A stretch of DNA of 11,390 bases, from the NCBI GenBank assembly GCA_007570945.1, contig RKSH01000104.1, positions 1-11,390 of the forward strand. Reading direction: 5' to 3'. Source of the stretch: Gammaproteobacteria bacterium (GTDB lineage Bacteria > Pseudomonadota > Gammaproteobacteria > Arenicellales > Spongiicolonaceae). The position numbers were made by a program, and so were the translations under genes. Every line of letters begins with the position of its first letter. Within the stretch, counting starts at the first letter, position 1. Positions 1 to 5,252 of the stretch are shown in pieces. A model generated the notes under the pieces. The model was not told the origin of the DNA. It saw only the letters and a list, made by a program, of their open reading frames with translations, and searched no databases.

Positions 1-479
1 CTCCGAATCCCCACGCTCTCCCCAACCCCCGCCGGCGCCTCTAGGCCGGCATGCGCCTCCCGCATTTCCGCCAACATCTTCGCCACGCGCTCGGGCCACG
101 GGGTGGCGCGGCGTTTTTGCAGGTCTACGTGCAACACCAACTGTTCGGTGAAGGCCGCCAGGTAGTCTTCCCCGGCGTGGCGCATCTGCATCAGGATGTG
201 GATGAGTTTTTCGTTGTGGTCCAGGAGTTGAAAAGTGAACGCAAGGGGGTCGCTTTCGCGCACTTCGCGGGCGTAGGTGGTGCTGAGTTGCAGGGTAAAT
301 ACGCCGCGTTGCTCCTCGCGTACGTATCTTGCGCCGAGGTCGAGCATTTCCAGCACTTCAAAAAATGCGTTTTCAAACGCGACCGTGTAATAGCCGGCGT
401 TCAAGTGTCCGTTGTAGTCGCACCACTCGCGCTTGGCGGTTTGCCGCGCGGTTGTGATGGGCGCGGTGGCGGGGTTCAT
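1..479 (-). CDS. Hotdog-fold acyl-CoA thioesterase (partial, 3' end outside window)
   Basis: The frame is open from an ATG at 479 to the window edge, giving 159 residues with no stop. The N-terminal part contains REWCDYNGHLN (residues 17-27), the D-x-N-G-H-x-N signature of the 4-hydroxybenzoyl-CoA thioesterase hotdog family, with Asp21 in the usual catalytic position. The wording around it resembles the betainyl-CoA thioesterase group found beside or fused to carnitine dehydrogenase. That substrate is an inference, and no carnitine or betaine gene is visible here. The tail GVGESVGIR looks like the end of the family fold, and family length is about 150-165 residues, so only a few residues should be missing. 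Such enzymes hydrolyse acyl-CoA thioesters in the cytoplasm. The start overlaps the stop of the preceding DUF465 gene as ATGA, so the two are probably translationally coupled. Confidence 0.85.
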   Translation of the reverse strand, partial: MNPATAPITTARQTAKREWCDYNGHLNAGYYTVAFENAFFEVLEMLDLGARYVREEQRGVFTLQLSTTYAREVRESDPLAFTFQLLDHNEKLIHILMQMRHAGEDYLAAFTEQLVLHVDLQKRRATPWPERVAKMLAEMREAHAGLEAPAGVGESVGIR

Positions 480-682
480 GCGGTGATGTCCGGCAGGAGT
501 TGGCTTTCCAGTTTGGAAATCATGTCTTTCAACAGCAGCTTGCGTTTTTTCAGCCGCCGCACCATCAACTGGTCCACCGCATTGCTTTCCGACAGGCGGC
601 GCAACACATCGTCAAGGTCGCGGTGCTCGGTGCGCAGTTTGTCCAACTGCCGTTTAATTTCCCCGGTGTCCGTCTGACTCAT
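476..682 (-). CDS. DUF465 family small coiled-coil protein (YdcH-like)
   Basis: This is a 68-residue, highly charged and almost wholly helical protein. It matches the DUF465/YdcH pattern: EHRDLDDVLRRL near residues 20-31, then RLKKRKLLLKDMI near residues 43-55. The leucine spacing fits a short antiparallel coiled-coil hairpin. The biochemical role of the family is not established. Two adjacent ATGs occur at 685 and 682. The GAGG at 693-690 lies 4 nt from the first and 7 nt from the second, so I chose 682; starting at 685 would add one Met. The stop overlaps the thioesterase start by 4 nt. A 55-58 nt gap separates it from cobK and contains a promoter-like pair, so this gene may begin its own two-gene unit. 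Confidence 0.85.
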   Translation of the reverse strand: MSQTDTGEIKRQLDKLRTEHRDLDDVLRRLSESNAVDQLMVRRLKKRKLLLKDMISKLESQLLPDITA

Positions 683-689
683 CATTTTG

Positions 690-693
690 CCTC
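690..693 (-). promoter_or_regulatory. Shine-Dalgarno GAGG of the DUF465 gene
   Basis: The minus strand reads GACGAGGCAAA just before two tandem ATG codons. GAGG is 7 nt from the second ATG and 4 nt from the first, which favours the second as the start. Several other genes in this window lack such a clear site. Confidence 0.5.
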
Positions 694-700
694 GTCCGCC

Positions 701-730
701 ATTCTACACCCGTCCGCCGCCGCCGCGCAA
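701..730 (-). promoter_or_regulatory. Candidate sigma70-type promoter for the DUF465-thioesterase pair
   Basis: On the minus strand TTGCGC (730-725) is followed, after an 18-bp spacer, by TAGAAT (706-701). Both are fair matches to the -35 and -10 consensus. The position just upstream of the DUF465 gene, in the only gap between it and cobK, fits. Transcription would start near 694, giving a leader of about 10 nt that barely includes the GAGG site. This is a pattern match only; the spacer and flanks are GC-rich. Confidence 0.35.
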
Positions 731-740
731 AATTTGTTCG

Positions 741-1496
741 TCAACAACCGGCGATGAATTGCGCGGCATCGGCGGCACTCGCAAACACCGGCCCCGGCGG
801 CGCCGGCGGGCGCGACAGCATGACCACCGCCAGGCCAAGTTCCCGCGCCGCGGCGATTTTCGGGTAGGCGGCCTCACCGCCGGAATTTTTGCTGACCACG
901 ATGTCCACTTCCGAGTCGCGTAAAAATTTTTTCTCCGTTTCTTTTTCAAAGGGGCCGCGCGACAGCACCACGCGCACGTAATCCGGCGGCGCAAACCTCA
1001 GTGGCTCAATCATGCGCGCGGTGATGCGGCGGCCGCGCAGTTGCAGATAAGGCCGCAAACCGTTGTGGCCAACGCTCAGAAATATGTGTCGCGCCGCGCG
1101 CTGTTGCGCGAGCACGGCGACGGCTTCGGCGTGTCCGTCCACCTCGCGCCAGTGGTCCCCCTGCACCTTGCGCCACGGCGGCCGCGCCAGCGCCACCCGC
1201 GCGACGCCGGCGCGCTCGCAGGCTTCCGCCGCGCCGGCGCTGATTTGCGCGGCGAAAGGATGGGTGGCGTCGGCGACGCAGTGAACTTTTCTCCCGTGCA
1301 AAAATTCGGCAAGCCCGGCCGCGCCGCCAAATCCGCCGCGCCGCACCTCCTGCCCGGCGCCGGCCGGCCGGCGCGGCGATTCGGTGCGCCCGGCAAGCGA
1401 TGTAATCACCGCCATCCCGGCCGCGCCGAGCATTTCCGCCAGCGCCACCGCCTCGCCGGTGCCGCCGAGAACCAGCACGGTTTTTTTACCCGTCAC
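741..1496 (-). CDS. cobK: Precorrin-6A/cobalt-precorrin-6A reductase
   Basis: CobK/CbiJ reduces the macrocycle of (cobalt-)precorrin-6A with NAD(P)H, in the middle of corrin-ring synthesis for vitamin B12, in the cytoplasm. The protein shows the family's nucleotide-binding start VLVLGGTGEA (residues 7-16), SLAGR (33-37), DATHPFAAQIS (76-86), and later SRGPF and VSKNSGG, the conserved reductase motifs. Length is 251 residues, normal for the family. The start is a choice. A TTG at 1505 would add three residues. I prefer the GTG at 1496, because a GGTGA-like site lies about 10 nt upstream and GTG is the commoner alternative start. The gene overlaps the end of cbiD by 11 nt (20 nt with the TTG start), so the two should be translated from one message. 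An Ala/Gly/Arg-rich stretch follows the SLAGR motif. Confidence 0.93.
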   Translation of the reverse strand: MTGKKTVLVLGGTGEAVALAEMLGAAGMAVITSLAGRTESPRRPAGAGQEVRRGGFGGAAGLAEFLHGRKVHCVADATHPFAAQISAGAAEACERAGVARVALARPPWRKVQGDHWREVDGHAEAVAVLAQQRAARHIFLSVGHNGLRPYLQLRGRRITARMIEPLRFAPPDYVRVVLSRGPFEKETEKKFLRDSEVDIVVSKNSGGEAAYPKIAAARELGLAVVMLSRPPAPPGPVFASAADAAQFIAGC

Positions 1497-2568
1497 TTTG
1501 GCCAATCACCGCGCCGCCGCGGTCCACCACCACCACGCCCACCTCGGTTTCGCCGCCCAGCATGTTCAGCGCGCTGGCCCGCGCCAGTTGCGCGATGCGC
1601 GCGGCGATGTTGACCTCCGCTTCGGCGCACAACTGCAGCGCATGGTTTGCGCTGTTGGCGGCGGCCACCGCATCGCCGAGCGCGCCGCCGCCGAGCGCGC
1701 CGGCCTCACCGCCGAGCCATCTCAGGTCAACTTGGCTGCGCGCCGAATGCAGGTCCATGCAGCCCCTGGCGAGTTTGCTGAGTTTGCCGAAACCGCCGCC
1801 GATGGTGAGTCGCGGCAGCGGGTTTTTTTTCAGGTATTTCAGCAGGCCGCCGGCGAAGTCGCCCATGTCCAGCATGTCCTGGTCGCGCAGCGCGTACAAC
1901 TCGCGCACCGTTTTTTCCGATGTGGCGCCGGTGCAGCCGGCCACATGGCGGCGGCCGTTGGCGCGCGCCACGTCAATGCCGCGGTGAATGGAGTGAATCC
2001 ACGCCGAGCATGAAAACGGCACCACCACGCCGGTGGTGCCGAGGATGGAAATCCCGCCCACAATGCCGAGGCGCGGATTCCAGGTGCGCGCCGCAAGGGC
2101 GGCGCCGCCGGGAACGCTGATGGTGACCACCACATCGCCGCCGCCGCCGTGCGCTGCGGCGACTTCCGCGACCGCGTCGCGAATCATGCGGCGCGGCGCC
2201 GGGTTGATGGCCGGCTCGCCCACCGCCAGCGGCAGCCCGGCGAGAGTCACCGTGCCGACGCCGGCGCCGCCGCGAAACGCCACGCCGCCGCCGGCACCGG
2301 CGGCGCGCACCTCGGCGATGACCAGCGCGCCGTGGGTCACGTCGGGGTCGTCACCGGCGTCCTTGACAATGCCGGCGCGCGCATAACCGTCGCCCAGGGT
2401 TTTTTCGGCCAGCGCAAACACCGGTTGCTCCCCGCGCGGCAGGGTAATGCGCACCGACTCGGCAAACCGTCCGCGCAACAGCGCCGCGTAAGCGGCCTTG
2501 GCCGCGGCTGCCGCGCAGGCCCCGGTTGTCCAACCGTGGCGCAGTGGCGGAGTGGCGGCGGCGGGCAT
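1486..2568 (-). CDS. cbiD: Cobalt-precorrin-5B C1-methyltransferase
   Basis: CbiD methylates C-1 of cobalt-precorrin-5B using S-adenosylmethionine, the step before the CobK/CbiJ reduction encoded next door. It typifies the early-cobalt (anaerobic-type) B12 route, although some aerobes also use it instead of CobF. The 360-residue length is normal. Family motifs appear in order: HGWTTGACAAAAAKAAY (11-27), KDAGDDPDVTHG (69-80), GVGTVT (103-108), GEPAINPAPRRMI (117-129), RLGIVGGISILGTTG (166-180), and a GGGFGKLSKLA loop in the C-terminal third. The start is the ATG at 2568; I see no convincing Shine-Dalgarno before it (upstream reads TAAACTGCCCCC). Upstream lies a decayed gene rather than another B12 gene, and I see no cobalamin riboswitch. 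Confidence 0.95.
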   Translation of the reverse strand: MPAAATPPLRHGWTTGACAAAAAKAAYAALLRGRFAESVRITLPRGEQPVFALAEKTLGDGYARAGIVKDAGDDPDVTHGALVIAEVRAAGAGGGVAFRGGAGVGTVTLAGLPLAVGEPAINPAPRRMIRDAVAEVAAAHGGGGDVVVTISVPGGAALAARTWNPRLGIVGGISILGTTGVVVPFSCSAWIHSIHRGIDVARANGRRHVAGCTGATSEKTVRELYALRDQDMLDMGDFAGGLLKYLKKNPLPRLTIGGGFGKLSKLARGCMDLHSARSQVDLRWLGGEAGALGGGALGDAVAAANSANHALQLCAEAEVNIAARIAQLARASALNMLGGETEVGVVVVDRGGAVIGQSDG

Positions 2569-2599
2569 GGGGGCAGTTTACTTTACCCGGCCGGCCGCC

Positions 2600-3185
2600 G
2601 CCGTTGCCGCCGTGGCCTAGAATCGCAGTTGGTCGGTGGGGGTTGGCGGTGGTGAGGCTGTCGTTGCCGGTGGCGGAATCCGACTTGGCACGGTTGAACA
2701 GGGCACCGAGTCTTGTGGTTGGCAATTCATTTTGCACGTGCGCCAAACCGAGGGCGGCGGTCGGTACTTTGACGTCGGTTTTGATGGTTGCGTCCGGTTT
2801 TTTCAGTTCGGCGTGTGGCCGATGGTGGTCCAGGGCCGGGGGTTGTTCAACTTGCGTACGAGGCATGGGTGGGCGCTGGTGGCGGTGGTTTTCAGGGTGT
2901 CGGTGTTGTTTAAGTCCATGTCGCCGTTGCTGCGGGCGATGGCGATGCCGATTAAACCGTCGCGCCAATGGGCGTCGATGCCGGGGTGGAAGACGGTGGG
3001 GTCGCCGTCGTGGGTGATGCCTTCATGTTCACTGTCAGCGAACACATGGCCACCGTTGGTCCAGAAGTTGAAACCGTCACCGCCGACTTGTTTTCCCACT
3101 GCCTCGGTCGCCAACAAACCCACACCGCGCACCACGGCCGTTGCCGAGGACTCCAGTCGTTCGGCGCAGGCCGCGGGGTTGGCGG
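2600..3185 (-). pseudogene. Decayed autotransporter-type beta-barrel remnant
   Basis: No intact gene fits this 639-nt gap between gmk and cbiD. Read on the minus strand, one frame from about 3185 to the TGA at 2805-2803 includes FNFWTNGGHVFAD, then FHPGIDAHWRDG and LIGIAIARSNGDMDL. The pattern of alternating hydrophobic strands with a G-D/E-x-D turn is typical of C-terminal barrel domains of autotransporter-like outer-membrane proteins. After WTTIGHT the barrel-like text continues in another frame: ELKKPDATIKTDVKVPTAA, then RLGALFNRAKSDSATGN, up to about 2600. The switch, near 2805-2820, implies a frameshift. There is no start, the N-terminal passenger and final strands are missing, and the second frame runs into cbiD. 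The family call comes from sequence texture, not an alignment; a non-coding spacer is the alternative. Confidence 0.5.
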
Positions 3186-3207
3186 GTGACGGTGAGGGGG
3201 CGGCAAA

Positions 3208-3834
3208 CTATGGGGCGGTCAAGTGGCGGGCGAGGGCGGCGGCTTTGGCGCGGGCGGCGTCATTGGGCGGGGCGTTGTCTACGACCACCGCCTTGATGCG
3301 GGCAAGAGCGGAGTCGAAGTCGTCATTCACAATGAGGTGCGGGAACTCTTTGTGGTGTGCAATCTCGGCGCGGGCTTTTTGCATGCGATGGGTGATGGTT
3401 TCGGGGGCGTCCTGGCCGCGGGACTTGAGCCGCTCGGCAAGGGCGTCGCGCGATGGCGGCAGAATAAAAATCCCCACGGCATCGGGCCTGGCGGCGCGAA
3501 CCTGGCGCGCGCCCTGCCAGTCAATTTCCAGAATGACATCGCGCCCGGCGCGGTGGCGGCGTTCCACCTCGGCGCACGCGGTGCCGTAGCGGTGGCCGAA
3601 CACTTTTGCATGCTCGAGAAACGCGCCGGCATCGGCCATGGCGCGGAATTTTTTTTCGTCCACGAAATAATAATGCCGGCCATCCGCCTCCCCCGGGCGC
3701 GGCGGACGGGTGGTGTGGGAAACCGAGATGGCCACCGTGGCATGCTTCGCCGCCAGGGCGCGGGTTAAACTTGTTTTGCCGGCGCCCGAGGGCGCGGCGA
3801 CGATGAACAGCATGGGCGGCCTGTGTTTTTCCAC
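3208..3834 (-). CDS. gmk: Guanylate kinase
   Basis: Gmk phosphorylates GMP to GDP with ATP and is essential for GTP/dGTP supply and salvage. Visible motifs are the P-loop APSGAGKTS (residues 14-22), the GMP-binding segment SHTTRPPRPGEADGRHYYF (39-57), FLEHAKVFGHRYGT (72-85), LEIDWQGA (102-109) and the lid region RLKSRG (135-140). Length is 208 residues, typical. The start is uncertain. The GTG at 3834 gives MEKHRPP before the first strand, has no Shine-Dalgarno, and would be nearly leaderless. The ATG at 3813 gives MLFIVAAPSG directly, with a weak AGG 6 nt upstream. The gene diverges from rph. Downstream it is followed not by rpoZ, the frequent partner in related bacteria, but by a decayed barrel gene whose first frame is in phase with the gmk TAG stop. 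Confidence 0.96.
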   Translation of the reverse strand: MEKHRPPMLFIVAAPSGAGKTSLTRALAAKHATVAISVSHTTRPPRPGEADGRHYYFVDEKKFRAMADAGAFLEHAKVFGHRYGTACAEVERRHRAGRDVILEIDWQGARQVRAARPDAVGIFILPPSRDALAERLKSRGQDAPETITHRMQKARAEIAHHKEFPHLIVNDDFDSALARIKAVVVDNAPPNDAARAKAAALARHLTAP

Positions 3835-3840
3835 GCGGTT

Positions 3841-3853
3841 TGTATAACATAAT
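3841..3853. promoter_or_regulatory. Overlapping divergent -10 elements for gmk and rph
   Basis: Only 23 bp (3835-3857) lie between the gmk GTG and the rph ATG. Their AT-rich core reads TGTATAACATAAT, a sharp contrast to the GC-rich surroundings. On the plus strand TATAAC (3843-3848) sits 9 nt before the rph ATG. On the minus strand TATACA (3846-3841) sits 6 nt before the gmk GTG. Each would place the transcript start within a few bases of the start codon, so both messages could be leaderless or almost so. I see no strong -35 on either side. This is inferred from position and composition. Confidence 0.4.
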
Positions 3854-3857
3854 CGCC

Positions 3858-4567
<710 letters not shown>

Positions 4568-4571
<4 letters not shown>

Positions 4572-5185
4572 AAAAAGTCGTGCTCGCCACCGCCAACCCC
4601 GGCAAGTTGCGCGAGATACGACAACTGCTTTCCGGCCTGCCGCTGGCGTTGAGCGCGCAAAGTGAACACGGCATCACAGGCACTGAAGAAACCGGCGCGA
4701 CTTTCATTGAAAACGCGCTGCTCAAAGCGCGCCATGCATCCGCCGCCGCCGGCCTCGCCGCCATCGCCGACGATTCCGGACTGGAAGTCGACATCCTCGG
4801 CGGCGCGCCGGGCATTCACTCGGCGCGCTACGCCGGCCCCGGCGCGAGTGACGCCGACAACCGCGCCAAATTAATGCGCGCGCTGGCGGCGGCCGGCGGT
4901 GAGGGCGAGGCCGGCGGTGGAAAATTCCCGGCGCGGTTTCGCTGTGCCGCCGTTTTTCTTCCCGCCGCCTTGCATCCGGCGCCGCTGGTGGCGGAGGGCG
5001 TGTGGCACGGTTTTGTGCGCGCGCGCGAGGAGGGTGAGGGCGGCTTCGGCTACGACCCGCTGTTTTTTGTGCCGCGGCAAAACTGCACCGCCGCCCAACT
5101 CAGCGCCGCCGACAAAAACCGCCTCAGCCACCGCGCCCGCGCTTTCGGCGAATTAAAAAAACACCTGGCCGCCGCCGACGCCTGA
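4568..5185 (+). CDS. rdgB: XTP/dITP diphosphatase (Ham1/RdgB non-canonical purine NTPase)
   Basis: RdgB hydrolyses ITP, dITP and XTP to monophosphates, keeping deaminated purines out of DNA and RNA. The 205-residue product shows the Ham1 motifs: ATANPGKLREI (7-17), TFIENALLKARHA (45-57), ADDSGLEVDILGGAPGIHSARY (67-88) with the general base Asp69 at the position known from E. coli, GGFGYDPLFFVP (158-169), and LSHRARAF (186-193). A glycine-rich loop (109-118) lies between the halves. The start ATG overlaps the rph stop as ATGA, giving a coupled pair as in many proteobacteria. It is followed by 67 nt with a TATACT hexamer and then the methyltransferase gene, so the housekeeping operon probably ends here. 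No clear terminator is visible after the TGA. Confidence 0.96.
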
Positions 5186-5202
5186 GTTCGCCGGGAAACT
5201 GC

Positions 5203-5208
5203 TATACT
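5203..5208 (+). promoter_or_regulatory. Candidate -10 hexamer (TATACT) upstream of the methyltransferase
   Basis: TATACT lies in the 67-nt gap after rdgB, about 45 nt before the methyltransferase ATG. It is a close match to TATAAT in a region otherwise poor in A/T runs. The bases 16-18 bp upstream fall on the end of rdgB and do not match TTGACA well, so the promoter would be weak or activator-dependent. It suggests the methyltransferase is transcribed separately from rph-rdgB. Confidence 0.4.
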
Positions 5209-5240
5209 GAGAAAAACATGCGCGCCCCAGGCACGCCCAA

Positions 5241-5245
5241 GAGGA
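5241..5245 (+). promoter_or_regulatory. Shine-Dalgarno GAGGA of the methyltransferase
   Basis: AAGAGGAACCACCG directly precedes the ATG at 5253, with 7 nt between GAGGA and the start. This is the clearest ribosome-binding site in the window and it fixes the start. Confidence 0.65.
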
Positions 5246-5252
5246 ACCACCG

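Noticed and set aside
51..677. Plus-strand 208-residue open frame over the thioesterase and DUF465 genes
   Set aside because: It is antisense to two genes with clear family motifs; it shows no domain pattern and is a by-product of high GC.
2100..2310. Dense GCC/GGC triplet repeats as a possible repeat array
   Set aside because: They encode Ala/Gly stretches in frame within CbiD and have no fixed unit length or spacer.
2351..2968. Minus-strand 205-residue frame crossing into cbiD
   Set aside because: Only its middle third reads like protein, and that is counted as part of the barrel remnant. The cbiD overlap and the His/Arg-rich start are out-of-frame noise.
2636..3589. Plus-strand 317-residue open frame spanning the gap and most of gmk
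   Set aside because: It runs antisense through the gmk P-loop half, is Arg/Ser/Ala-rich without motifs, and the minus strand reads better in the gap.
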